A program made the translations under genes and the position numbers. The notes under the pieces were generated by a model, which saw only the letters and a program-made list of their open reading frames with translations, was not told where the DNA came from and searched no databases. Positions 9,156 to 18,113 of a DNA stretch of 64,000 bases are shown in pieces (the first letter of the stretch is position 1; the number at the start of each line of letters is the position of its first letter). Source of the stretch: Lachnospiraceae bacterium (GTDB lineage: Bacteria; Bacillota; Clostridia; Lachnospirales; Lachnospiraceae); assembly GCA_017480565.1 (NCBI GenBank), contig JAFVAL010000005.1, positions 25,052 to 89,051 of the forward strand. Reading direction: 5' to 3'.

Positions 9156-9184
9156 ATTGTAACACGGCTTTTTCGATCGCGCAA
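9156..9184 (-). promoter_or_regulatory. Promoter of ABC-F gene
   Basis: TTGCGC (9184-9179), 17-bp spacer, TACAAT (9161-9156) with an extended TGT upstream of the -10. It reads toward the ABC-F gene and gives a leader of about 190 nt. Confidence 0.65.
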
Positions 9185-9224
9185 GGGAGAATTCTAATAT
9201 AAAAATGAATTCACAGATTGCACG

Positions 9225-9254
9225 TTGTAGAGGAGATTGCCTTTGTGATAGAAT
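9225..9254 (+). promoter_or_regulatory. Promoter of carboxylesterase gene
   Basis: TTGTAG (9225-9230), 18-bp spacer, TAGAAT (9249-9254) with an extended TGA before the -10, about 45 nt upstream of the start codon. Confidence 0.5.
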
Positions 9255-9298
9255 AAGGGAAATGAAAGGAAGCGCTGATAGGCGCAGTAGGGGTAATG

Positions 9299-11092
9299 AT
9301 GGAAAAGGAAAAGAAACAGAGGAAACAGATGGGCGTTGGTTTTTGGATCGGATTTGTGTTTGTTGTACTTTTGATGCTGGCAGTCTTGGAGTTAAATCAA
9401 AACACGATTCTAGGCTGGGCGCTGTTAATCGCAGTGTTTGCAGGGTTTGTGTGGCTCTACGCGGCAAAGATCCAGCAGGCGACGCGAGGCATGAAGTGGC
9501 TCTCCTGGCTGGGGCTCTTCGCTGCATTTGCGGTGATCTTGCTTGTGACCTGGCCGCCCGAGAAGTGTATGCCTGCAGTCTCCATGAAACATCCGGAGCA
9601 GACACAGGTCATACAGACACAGAAAGGGCCGGTGATCGGTGTTTATAACGAGGAACACACCGTGGAAGTCTTTGCGGGGATTCCTTACGCGAAGCCGCCG
9701 GTGGGCGAGCTTCGGTGGCGTCCGCCGCAGGATCCGGATGCCTGGACGGAGCCGCTGCTTTGCGATACATTTGCCCCGATGTCCATGCAGGTGAGAAATT
9801 CTACGATCTATTCTTCCCTCGCACAGATCGTCGGTTATCACGATTACAAGATCTCGATGAGCGATAATTTCAGGGAGGCTGCGAGCGAAGACAGCCTGTA
9901 CTTAAATGTCTGGAAGCCCGCGGGAGAGCAGAAAAATCTGCCGGTGTTGGTCTTTATCCACGGCGGTTCGCTGCAGACCGGACAGCCTTCCTACGGTGAT
10001 TATAACGGGGAGGCCTTTGCTGCGGATGGTGTGGTGACCGTGAACATGGGCTACCGGCTCGGTATCTTTGGTTTCTACGCGGATGAAGAGCTCCTTGCGG
10101 AGGACGGAACCACGGGCAACTATGGCCTTCTCGATCAGATCAAAGCCCTCGAATGGGTCAGGGACAATATCGAAGCGTTCGGCGGAGACCCGAACAATGT
10201 GACGATCGCGGGAGAGTCCGCGGGCTCGGCCTGCGTGGATGCGCTCTGTGTCTCGCCTCTCGCAAAAGGCCTGTTCCACCGTGCAATTCTGGAGAGCAGC
10301 ACAGTTTCGCCGGTAAAGCCGCCGCATTCGTATCGGTCGCTTGCGGATGCATTTGCTTCGGGAAATGAGCTGAAAGAAAGATACGGTGTAAGTTCCGTCA
10401 GCGAACTGCGTGCACTGCCCGCCGAGAAACTGGTGGGAGAAATGAACACGCAGCATCACATGACCGTGGATGGCTCGGTGCTTCCCGAGGATCCTTATCA
10501 ACTCAGAAGCCAGGGCGTGCACAATGAAGAAGCCCTTCTGCACGGCTACAACAAAGAGGAGAGTGGCCCGTTTATCCTCTTTAGTCACGCGAATCTGAAG
10601 AATTATGAACAGAAGGTGCGCGCGTATTTTAAAGAGTACGCGGACGAGATTCTGGCACTTTATCCGGCAACGACGGATGAGGAGGCGGACAGTTACTGGG
10701 CGCAGATCTACGGTGCGGTCTTTTTCAACTATCCGCATTATTGCTTAAATCGTCTGGCAGTAAAAGAGGAGATCCCGGCCTGGGAGTATTATTTCTCCAA
10801 AGATAACGGAAGGCTTGGCAGCTGGCACAGCGGTGAGATGATTTATGTCTTCGGCAATCTGCCGGCAAAGTCAAGGCTTTTTGACGAGGGCGATTATGCG
10901 CTGAGCGATGCAATGCATCAGGCGTGGGTGAATTTTGTAGCCTCCGGTGACCCGAATGGGGCAAATGGTGGGGCATTTTCCCAAAATGTGGATTCGACCA
11001 AGCTTTATGAGTTTGGTGCGCATGTGGGTATGATCGATGAGCCATATCTGAAACTCTATGAGATCATGGACAGGATGCAAGGATGGGAGTAA
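9299..11092 (+). CDS. Membrane-anchored type B carboxylesterase
   Basis: 597 aa. The N-terminus has two or three hydrophobic segments (about 12-75), so the enzyme is anchored in the membrane. From about 105 onward it is a type B carboxylesterase, alpha/beta hydrolase fold: GIPYAKPPVGELRWRPP, EDSLYLNVW, the oxyanion region FIHGGS, nucleophile motif GESAGS, and SWHSGEM near the C-terminus supplying the His. AGGGG lies 5 nt before the ATG at 9299; another ATG at 9296 is too close. Substrate is unknown; acylated sugars or aryl esters are typical. The glycosyltransferase gene begins 25 bp downstream. Confidence 0.88.
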   Translation: MEKEKKQRKQMGVGFWIGFVFVVLLMLAVLELNQNTILGWALLIAVFAGFVWLYAAKIQQATRGMKWLSWLGLFAAFAVILLVTWPPEKCMPAVSMKHPEQTQVIQTQKGPVIGVYNEEHTVEVFAGIPYAKPPVGELRWRPPQDPDAWTEPLLCDTFAPMSMQVRNSTIYSSLAQIVGYHDYKISMSDNFREAASEDSLYLNVWKPAGEQKNLPVLVFIHGGSLQTGQPSYGDYNGEAFAADGVVTVNMGYRLGIFGFYADEELLAEDGTTGNYGLLDQIKALEWVRDNIEAFGGDPNNVTIAGESAGSACVDALCVSPLAKGLFHRAILESSTVSPVKPPHSYRSLADAFASGNELKERYGVSSVSELRALPAEKLVGEMNTQHHMTVDGSVLPEDPYQLRSQGVHNEEALLHGYNKEESGPFILFSHANLKNYEQKVRAYFKEYADEILALYPATTDEEADSYWAQIYGAVFFNYPHYCLNRLAVKEEIPAWEYYFSKDNGRLGSWHSGEMIYVFGNLPAKSRLFDEGDYALSDAMHQAWVNFVASGDPNGANGGAFSQNVDSTKLYEFGAHVGMIDEPYLKLYEIMDRMQGWE

Positions 11093-11117
11093 CAGTTGAC
11101 TTTGGGAGGCAAAGAAG

Positions 11118-12635
11118 ATGAAGAATCAAACGATCTGTTTATTGAACGATTCATTTCCGCCGCTCATCGACGGTGTGTCAAATGTGGTCGTCAATTATGC
11201 GAAGAACATAGAGGCTGCGGGGGATCATGCGATCGTCGTGACTCCGCATGTGCCCGACGCGGATGATAGTGAATTTTCCTTCCCGGTGCTTCGGTATCCG
11301 AGCATTGATACACGGAAGATGGTCGGCTATGTGGCAGGGGTTCCGTTTGCACCGGAGACGATGGTGAGGCTTCAAAAGGAGAAGCCGGATCTATTGCATC
11401 TGCATTGTCCGATGACGTCCGCTTTCCTGGCGAGACAGGTGCGTGACGCGCTCGATCTGCCGCTGATTCTGACCTGGCATACAAAGTATGACATTGATAT
11501 CGCCAACGCGATCCACAGCAAAGTGCTGCAGGAGGAGGCGATCCGCGTCCTGATCCAGAACGTCAATGCCTGCGATGAGGTGTGGACGGTGAGCCGCGGT
11601 GCGGGCGAGAACCTGCGCTCTCTGGGATATGAAGGCGAGTATATCGTGATGGATAACGGTGTGGATCTGCCGCCTGGCCCTGCGCCGGAAGCAGATGTCG
11701 CATCCGTCTGCGCTTCCTATGACTTGCCGGAAGGCGTGCCGGTCTTTCTCTTTGTCGGCCGTTTGATGTGGTATAAAGGACTTCGGATCATTTTAGATGC
11801 TTTAAAGACGATCCAGACCAAGGGATACGTATTTCGCATGGTCTTTGTCGGCGGGGGCGGTGATGAGAAAGAAGTGCGTGCCTACACGGAAGAACTGGGG
11901 CTCTCGGGCGACGTCATTTTCACAGGCGCGGTGCGTGACCGTAATGCACTGCGTGCGTGGTATAGTCGCGCGGATCTCTTTCTGTTCCCGTCCACATTTG
12001 ACACGAATGGCCTGGTCGTGCGCGAGGCAGCTGCTTGTCATACCGCGTCCATCCTGATCGCGGACAGCTGCGCATCGGAAGGCGTGACCGATGACCGGAA
12101 CGGCTTCTTGATCGAGGAAAATGCGGACGCGATGGCCGCGAAACTGGAAGTGCTCTGCGCGCATCCGGAGAAGATGAAGGAGGTCGGAATCTGCGCTGGA
12201 TCCGAGATTTATCTCTCGTGGGAGGATGCGGTGAAACGCGCACAGGCGCGCTATGAGATCGTGATCGACAAGTTCAAGGCCGGCGAGTATCGCCACAGAC
12301 AGACGTCGCTTTCCGAGTTTGTCAAAGGCCAGGGAGCCGTCTTAGAGGCGCTCAGCCAGCTGCAAAGTGACCGTTTAGACTTCATGAATGGCGTGAAGAA
12401 GGACCGAAAGGAATTGCTTGGCAACCTGCGAAATGAGAGCGAAGCGTGGGTCAAAAACGTCAGAAATGAGAGTGAAGAATGGGCCAAGAATGTCAGAAAT
12501 GACGGCCAGGAGATGTTAAGTAATCTGGCTTCCGAGCGTGACATGTGGCTCGATGCGATCCGGATGGAGGCAGATGACTGGCGCGATATGATGCATGCGG
12601 TGCGCGATTTCGTAAAGGGTGAAATTGATCTTTAA
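11118..12635 (+). CDS. GT4-family glycosyltransferase with C-terminal 11-residue repeat tail
   Basis: 505 aa. Residues 1-375 form a GT-B glycosyltransferase of family GT4. The N-terminal DSFPPLIDGVSNVV loop resembles diacylglycerol glucosyltransferases. FVGRLMWYKGL starts the donor domain and FPSTFDTNGLVVREA is the family's nucleotide-sugar motif. From about 390 a highly charged helical tail contains near-perfect 11-residue repeats of the type KNVRNESE-x-W, likely an amphipathic helix or coiled coil. GGGAGG precedes the ATG. A product on membrane lipid is suggested by the N-terminal similarity but not proven. The tail is unusual for the family. Confidence 0.87.
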   Translation: MKNQTICLLNDSFPPLIDGVSNVVVNYAKNIEAAGDHAIVVTPHVPDADDSEFSFPVLRYPSIDTRKMVGYVAGVPFAPETMVRLQKEKPDLLHLHCPMTSAFLARQVRDALDLPLILTWHTKYDIDIANAIHSKVLQEEAIRVLIQNVNACDEVWTVSRGAGENLRSLGYEGEYIVMDNGVDLPPGPAPEADVASVCASYDLPEGVPVFLFVGRLMWYKGLRIILDALKTIQTKGYVFRMVFVGGGGDEKEVRAYTEELGLSGDVIFTGAVRDRNALRAWYSRADLFLFPSTFDTNGLVVREAAACHTASILIADSCASEGVTDDRNGFLIEENADAMAAKLEVLCAHPEKMKEVGICAGSEIYLSWEDAVKRAQARYEIVIDKFKAGEYRHRQTSLSEFVKGQGAVLEALSQLQSDRLDFMNGVKKDRKELLGNLRNESEAWVKNVRNESEEWAKNVRNDGQEMLSNLASERDMWLDAIRMEADDWRDMMHAVRDFVKGEIDL

Positions 12636-12661
12636 GGAAAATGGTTGAAGGTGTGGGACTT

Positions 12662-15094
12662 ATGAATCAGGAGATGAAAAATCCAATTTTGACAGGATTT
12701 CATGCGGATCCTTGTCTGTGCAGAAAAGGCGATGATTATTATCATGCAGTTTCCAGTTTTGAATGGTTTCCGGGCATCCCGATCTACCATTCGCGTGATA
12801 TGAAGCACTGGGAGCTGTATGCGCACGTTTTGACAGATGAAAAACGTTGTGACTTGACGAAGCTTCCGTCAGCGAAGGGCATCTGGGCACCGTGCCTGAC
12901 TTACTGTGAAGAGGAAGATCTCTTCTATGTGATCTACGGTGTGATGAATTCGATGAATGCCAGATATTTTGATGTGGACAATTATCTGGTGACAGCGAAA
13001 GACGTGCGCGGCCCGTGGAGCGAACCTGTTTATCTGCATTCTGCGGGATTTGATGCTTCGATCCTTCACGATACCGATGGGCGGAAATACATCGTTTCGC
13101 TGGAGTGGGAGACCAGAAGTGACTATGAAAAGCCGGGTCCGATCTGCTTAGTGGAATATGACCCGAAGGCAAAGAAAGTCACTGGTTATCCGAAAAGAAT
13201 CTGGCGTGGCGCAACGCAGAGAGGGTGCCTTGAGGGACCACATTTGACAAAGCGCGGCGAGTACTATTATCTAATGTGTGCGGAGGGCGGCACCGGGTAT
13301 TATCACAGTGTGACCATGGCAAGGTCGAAGAATGTCCGGGGACCTTATGAGGCGGATCCTGCAAATCCGATTGTGACGGCTGTGCCGGAAAATCACGATG
13401 AGAGAGCGGACACCGATCATTTAAAGCCGCATTATTATAATCCTGAGAATTATCTGCAGAAATGTGGCCATGGAAGTTATGTGGAGACGAGTCTGGGGGA
13501 AGTGTACCTGGCACATCTTTGTGCAAGACCTTTTATGCCGGAGCTTCGCTGCACGCTCGGACGTGAAACCGCGCTTCAGAAAATGGTCTGGACAGAGGAT
13601 GGTTGGCTTCACATTGCAGATGGCGGGAACTTGGCCAGAGCCACGTTTTCCGGGAGTGCCCTGCCAGACTGGGAAGGGATGAAATTGCCAGAGCGGGACG
13701 ACTTTGATGACGAAGAGCTCTCCATCTGCTACTATGCCCCGCGCATTTCTCCGGCATCCTTCTGCGACTTAAAAGCAAGGCCTGGCTGGCTTCGCATGCG
13801 CGGTCAGGAGTCTGGTGCGTCGCTAAATCGCGTCAGTCTCCTGGCAAGAAAGCTTACCGGTGTCAATGCAGAAGTGGTGACAAAGCTTGATTTTACACCG
13901 GAAATTCCGCAGCAGAGCGCGGGTTTGATTCTCTATTATGACAACATGAATTTTGTCTACCTGCGCAAGTTTTACAGTGAATCCATGGACGCACCGGTGC
14001 TTGGCATTCTAAGGCTTAATAACGGAGAAAAGACGGAGTTAGCTTCTACAAAAACGCTTGCGCCGAAAGGCGATGTCTTTATGAAACTGCGCGTCAAGGG
14101 CAGAGAATCGCAGTTTTCCTGGTCAACGGACGGGAAAGAGTGGATTAAGATTGGACCTGCATTTGACACGAGTGAATTCTCTGATGAATACTCCAATTAT
14201 GGAGAGTTTACCGGTACCTTTGTCGGCCTGACCTGCGCAGACCGAATGCTTCATGAGAAATGTGCGGACTTTGATTTCTTTGAATATAGAGACAAAGAGC
14301 CGGAGCTTTTGATCGGGGCAAAGACGAGCAACCGGGAAGGCGTTTACGCTGATGATATGCAGAGAGAACTTAGAAAACAGGTGCAATCTCTTCGTGCTGC
14401 TTGGCAAGATGAAGAGCGTCAGCACAACTCTTACGCGCAGGAAGTCAGAGAACAGGAGTGTGTGCGCACTGGTGACCTGGAAGGATTAAAGAAAGCGATC
14501 GAAGAGCTGGAAATGGAGAAGGTGGGAGTGTTGTCCTTAGATCCTGTGCGTAACATGCAGGATCTCGCCATCGTGGTTGTAACACTCTCTTGTCGTTCTG
14601 CAATCGCAGGAGGAGTGTCTCCAGAAGTCGCATTTTCTATGTCGGATGTATTTATACGTGAAATAGAATCGCATGATACTTACGAAGAGCTACTGGCTTT
14701 TTCCAGAAAAGCAGAATATGAGTTTTGCCTCGCTGTCAGGGAGAAGAACCGTGCAGATACAGACCATCCTCTGGTGCTAAGATGCAGAGATCTTGTCAAT
14801 AAGAAAATCCATCAGAAGATCAAAGTAACAGATCTCGCAGAGAAAATGAATGTGAGTGCAGATTATCTCTCAGAAGTGTTCTCCAGGGAGGAAGGGGTCT
14901 CACTTTCTGATTATATCAGCAGAGAAAAAGCGAGGGCAGCCGCCAGAGAAATTCTGTATACGGATAAGTCTTTTGGCGATATTGCGGCTTCTTTAAACTA
15001 TTCTTCCCAAAGTCATTTTGGGAAAAGTTTTAAGAAATGGACCGGAAGGACACCAAAACAGTACCGTGATCTTTATGGAATACATGATGAATAA
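12662..15094 (+). CDS. GH43 glycosidase fused to AraC-type DNA-binding regulator
   Basis: 810 aa in one uninterrupted frame. Residues 1-550 are a GH43 beta-xylosidase/arabinosidase-like enzyme: five-bladed propeller with base Asp16 in GFHADP, Asp131 in GFDASILHD and acid Glu191 in CLEGPH, then a beta-sandwich domain. Residues about 560-700 match the helical domain seen in Lachnospiraceae YesN-like regulators (EGLKKAIEELE, DPVRNMQDLAIVVVTL, CRSAIAGGV). Residues about 712-806 are two AraC HTH motifs ending PKQYRDLY. There is no signal peptide. AAGGTG precedes the ATG at 12662. It heads a GH5 and GPH-symporter cluster, so it probably senses or cuts the imported sugar and regulates these genes; that is inference. 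Confidence 0.9.
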   Translation: MNQEMKNPILTGFHADPCLCRKGDDYYHAVSSFEWFPGIPIYHSRDMKHWELYAHVLTDEKRCDLTKLPSAKGIWAPCLTYCEEEDLFYVIYGVMNSMNARYFDVDNYLVTAKDVRGPWSEPVYLHSAGFDASILHDTDGRKYIVSLEWETRSDYEKPGPICLVEYDPKAKKVTGYPKRIWRGATQRGCLEGPHLTKRGEYYYLMCAEGGTGYYHSVTMARSKNVRGPYEADPANPIVTAVPENHDERADTDHLKPHYYNPENYLQKCGHGSYVETSLGEVYLAHLCARPFMPELRCTLGRETALQKMVWTEDGWLHIADGGNLARATFSGSALPDWEGMKLPERDDFDDEELSICYYAPRISPASFCDLKARPGWLRMRGQESGASLNRVSLLARKLTGVNAEVVTKLDFTPEIPQQSAGLILYYDNMNFVYLRKFYSESMDAPVLGILRLNNGEKTELASTKTLAPKGDVFMKLRVKGRESQFSWSTDGKEWIKIGPAFDTSEFSDEYSNYGEFTGTFVGLTCADRMLHEKCADFDFFEYRDKEPELLIGAKTSNREGVYADDMQRELRKQVQSLRAAWQDEERQHNSYAQEVREQECVRTGDLEGLKKAIEELEMEKVGVLSLDPVRNMQDLAIVVVTLSCRSAIAGGVSPEVAFSMSDVFIREIESHDTYEELLAFSRKAEYEFCLAVREKNRADTDHPLVLRCRDLVNKKIHQKIKVTDLAEKMNVSADYLSEVFSREEGVSLSDYISREKARAAAREILYTDKSFGDIAASLNYSSQSHFGKSFKKWTGRTPKQYRDLYGIHDE

Positions 15095-15120
15095 AAAATA
15101 AAACCCGAAATTGTGTCAAG

Positions 15121-15160
15121 GGGCTCGGAATGATGATAGATTCCGGGCTTCTTTTTTTAT
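15121..15160 (+). terminator. Rho-independent terminator after GH43-AraC gene
   Basis: GCTCGGAAT (15123-15131) pairs with ATTCCGGGC (15140-15148), followed by TTCTTTTTTTAT. Strong stem and U-tract. Confidence 0.85.
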
Positions 15161-15213
15161 AAGCTGTAGCTATCAGAAACCGAAAACAATTACAAAACAG
15201 AAAGGAAGAGACT

Positions 15214-16383
15214 ATGTTTATCAAAGGTGTCAATCTTGGCAACTGGCTGGTTCTGGAGAAATGGATGAGCCCGGCTTTGTTTGACGGGACAACGGCAGAG
15301 GATGAGTATTATCTGCCAAGACAGCTTTCTCCGGAGGTCTATGAAGCACGCATCAAAGTGCACCGCAGCGAGTACATTTCCGAGAGAGACTTTGCAACCA
15401 TCAAGCGTATCGGGTTTAATACCGTGCGCATCCCGGTTCCCTACTTTATCTTCGGTGACCGCGCACCGTTCATCGGATGCATCGGTGAGTTAGACAAGGC
15501 ATTTGCGTGGGCGGAGAAGTATGGAATCCAGATCCTGATCGACCTGCATACTGCGCCGCTGAGCCAGAATGGATTTGACAACGGCGGCATCTGCGGTGTC
15601 TGCAAGTGGAGCCAGACCCCGGAGGAAGTCGAGTTCGTGTTAAATGTCCTTGAAAAGCTGGCAGAGCGTTACGGACAGAGAAAAGGGCTCTTTGGCATCA
15701 CACCGATCAACGAGCCGATCACTGAGCAGATGTGGACGATCATGAATGTCCCGGGAAGATACCCGGCAGTAGACAAAGAACTGGCGGAGGGAAGTGCACC
15801 GAACACGCTGGAGTTCTTGCGGGAATTCTACACGAATGCATATGAACGAATCCGCAGGCATGTGGCGGAAGATAAGTATGTGGTTTTCCATGACGGCTTT
15901 ATGTTAAAGGCTTGGAAAGACTTTGTCACGCAGGAGAAGTTTAAGAATGTCATGTTGGATACACACCAGTATCTGATGGTGGCGGAAGCGTTTGGCTGCG
16001 AACAAACGTTAGAAGGATATCTAAAGTACATCAAAGAACACTATGAAGCAGATCTTGCTGAGGTGCAGGCGTACGTACCGGTGGTTTGCGGTGAATGGTG
16101 CATCTTTAACTCCGCAGCTGTCGGCATAGATACCAAGGGCGGACAGACATCCTTAAACGGCATGGACTTTACCGAAACCGAAGGAATGAGCGCAGAAGAG
16201 AAGAAGTACATTTACCAGGAGATCGCAAAGGCACAGCTTGCTGCCTGGGAAAAAGGCAGCGGATACTTCTATTGGAATTACAAGCTTCTTTTGGATACCG
16301 CAAATGAGCCAAATTGGCGTGGTTGGGATTGCTGGGATGTCGCAAAGAGTGTTGACGAGGGCTGGTTCCCGGCGACCGTTTAA
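15214..16383 (+). CDS. GH5 family glucanase (cytoplasmic, exo-beta-1,3-glucanase-like)
   Basis: 389 aa. A GH5 beta/alpha barrel opens with FIKGVNLGNWLVLEKWMSP. The acid/base Glu is in ITPINEP and the nucleophile Glu in VVCGEWC. The GVNLGNWLVLE opening resembles the exo-beta-1,3-glucanase group (GH5_9) more than secreted cellulases. No signal peptide is present, so it acts in the cytoplasm on imported oligosaccharides. AAAGGAAG precedes the ATG. It sits 80 bp upstream of the sugar symporter gene and downstream of the GH43-AraC fusion, pointing to one beta-glucan or mixed hemicellulose oligosaccharide pathway. Confidence 0.85.
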   Translation: MFIKGVNLGNWLVLEKWMSPALFDGTTAEDEYYLPRQLSPEVYEARIKVHRSEYISERDFATIKRIGFNTVRIPVPYFIFGDRAPFIGCIGELDKAFAWAEKYGIQILIDLHTAPLSQNGFDNGGICGVCKWSQTPEEVEFVLNVLEKLAERYGQRKGLFGITPINEPITEQMWTIMNVPGRYPAVDKELAEGSAPNTLEFLREFYTNAYERIRRHVAEDKYVVFHDGFMLKAWKDFVTQEKFKNVMLDTHQYLMVAEAFGCEQTLEGYLKYIKEHYEADLAEVQAYVPVVCGEWCIFNSAAVGIDTKGGQTSLNGMDFTETEGMSAEEKKYIYQEIAKAQLAAWEKGSGYFYWNYKLLLDTANEPNWRGWDCWDVAKSVDEGWFPATV

Positions 16384-16463
16384 GCAGACATCACTGTCTT
16401 TTAAGAAGCCTGTAATAAAATGAATCATTATGAAAAACAGAAAGATAACTAAGGGAGATTATC

Positions 16464-17888
16464 ATGAGAAAAAATACTAATACACTTGATCCGAATGCAA
16501 AATTATCCTGGCTGGAGCGTATCGCCTACGGAATCGGCGATTATGCCGGCAACCTGGTTTATTCCGCGATTTCTGCATTCTTATTGGTTTACTATGTCAG
16601 CGTTGTCGGCCTGCCCAGTGCAACGGCAGCAGGCATTATGGCAATTTCAAAGATCTTTGACGGTGTGTCTGACCTGATCATGGGCCGCATCGTTGACAAG
16701 ACCCATACAAAGTGGGGCAAGGCGCGTCCGTGGATTTTACGTGCCAGCATTCCGCTTGCGATTTGTACTGTTTTAATGTTTACAGTGCCGGCGGGATTTA
16801 GCACAACCTTAAAGATCTGCTATGCGTTCTTAACCTACAACCTGGTATCGACCGTGTTCTATACCGCACTCAACGTTCCTTATGCGACGATGCAGGGTCT
16901 GATGACAACCAACTCCTATGAGCGTGGACTTCTCGGAAACTTCCGTATGCTCCTGGCAACCTTTGGAACGATGACCGTTAACTCTGTTGTCACGCCTCTG
17001 GTGAAATACTTTGGTGGAGATGAGTACAGCCAGAAAGGCTGGACATTAACCTTTATCGTCCTCATGGTCTGCTTTTTATTGTTAAACCTGATCATGTTCT
17101 TTGTCTGCAAGGAACGTGTCGTGGAAGAGCCGGATGAGAGTGCACAGTCTACAAAGGCACAAGGCCCTACCGTGATGGAGTGCTTAAAGAGTCTGGTTCA
17201 GAATAAGTACTGGGTTTTGATGGTTGTTTTCCTCTTCGTCCTTTACTTTATGATGTCCACGTTCTTTGGCGGCAACTACTATTTTGCACAGTATGTTCTG
17301 AAAAATGAAGGTGCTTATTCTATCCTTGCGAATGCGCTCAGCCTTTCTCAGATGGGTATGATGTTTCTCACTCCATTTATCATGAAAAAGCTCGGCAAGA
17401 GATGGACGACATTGATCGGCATGATCGCTTCTGGCGTGGCATTCATTTTAACCGCTGTGGCAGTTCCCACGGGAAGCATCGGCTTTGTTGTTGCCTGCAA
17501 CGTCTTAAAGGGTCTTGGATTTGGCTGCGGTGCAGCAACCATGTTTGGTATGCTGCAGGATGCCATCACTTATGGCCAGTGGAAGAGCAATGTGCAGGCT
17601 GCCGGTATGGGTAATGCAGCGTCTTCCTTCTGCATGAAGATCGGTTCCGGTATCGGTACTGCCGCACTTGGCTGGATCCTCTCTGCAGGTGGATTCGATG
17701 CGGATCCGACCAGTGCTGCAGCAGTTGCTTCCATCAATGTTGCAGTTATCTGGATTCCTTTGATTATCGGTGTCATCAGCGTGGTATGCCTGCTCTTGTT
17801 CGATATCGAGAAGAAATATGACAAGGTTGTTGAGGATCTCGCAGCCGGCCGTTGGGCAGGAAGCGATGCAGAAGCTGACAACAAGTAA
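16464..17888 (+). CDS. GPH-family sugar:cation symporter
   Basis: 474 aa, 12 predicted membrane segments, MFS superfamily, glycoside-pentoside-hexuronide group (MelB/XynP-like). Diagnostic features are YGIGDYAGNLVYS at the start, FDGVSDLIMGRIVDKTHTKWGKARPW with the conserved Asp and basic loop, and YGQWKSN in the tenth helix region. AAGGGAG precedes the ATG. The gene follows the GH5 enzyme, so the substrate is probably a beta-linked oligosaccharide cleaved by the neighbouring GH5 and GH43 proteins. Confidence 0.92.
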   Translation: MRKNTNTLDPNAKLSWLERIAYGIGDYAGNLVYSAISAFLLVYYVSVVGLPSATAAGIMAISKIFDGVSDLIMGRIVDKTHTKWGKARPWILRASIPLAICTVLMFTVPAGFSTTLKICYAFLTYNLVSTVFYTALNVPYATMQGLMTTNSYERGLLGNFRMLLATFGTMTVNSVVTPLVKYFGGDEYSQKGWTLTFIVLMVCFLLLNLIMFFVCKERVVEEPDESAQSTKAQGPTVMECLKSLVQNKYWVLMVVFLFVLYFMMSTFFGGNYYFAQYVLKNEGAYSILANALSLSQMGMMFLTPFIMKKLGKRWTTLIGMIASGVAFILTAVAVPTGSIGFVVACNVLKGLGFGCGAATMFGMLQDAITYGQWKSNVQAAGMGNAASSFCMKIGSGIGTAALGWILSAGGFDADPTSAAAVASINVAVIWIPLIIGVISVVCLLLFDIEKKYDKVVEDLAAGRWAGSDAEADNK

Positions 17889-17957
17889 TTGTTTTGGGTT
17901 TCCTTTTCGGAGAGGCCGTCCATGCGCAATGTCATTAAGTTAAGATGACAGAAAATA

Positions 17958-17995
17958 GAGTTCCATATCATAAGTGATATGGGACTCTTTTTTTT
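17958..17995 (+). terminator. Terminator after GPH symporter
   Basis: A 13-bp stem (17958-17970 with 17975-17987, one G-T pair), loop TAAG, followed by eight T. Strong end of the sugar cluster. Confidence 0.9.
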
Positions 17996-18028
17996 ATAAA
18001 TACACTTGACAAGCATCCTCAAATGTGC

Positions 18029-18107
18029 GGCCGCTTTCGCTACTGATTATATTTAAGAGGCAGCGAAAGCGGCCCTTGTAATTAGAAAAAAACTGATTAC
18101 AAGGAGG
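18029..18107 (+). repeat. IS4-type element left end: two inverted repeats, one covering the SD
   Basis: GGCCGCTTTCGCT (18029-18041) pairs with AGCGAAAGCGGCC (18062-18074). Immediately after, CCTTGTAAT (18074-18082) pairs with ATTACAAGG (18096-18104), whose right arm overlaps the ribosome site AAGGAGG (18101-18107) of the transposase remnant. The second hairpin would hide the ribosome site, a common way to limit transposase synthesis from outside transcripts. Confidence 0.55.
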
Positions 18108-18113
18108 CAATAC

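Noticed and set aside
9066-9605. 179-codon minus-strand frame upstream of the ABC-F gene
   Set aside because: It overlaps the opposite-strand carboxylesterase N-terminus and its promoter, is Ser/Arg/Leu-rich and lacks a ribosome site.
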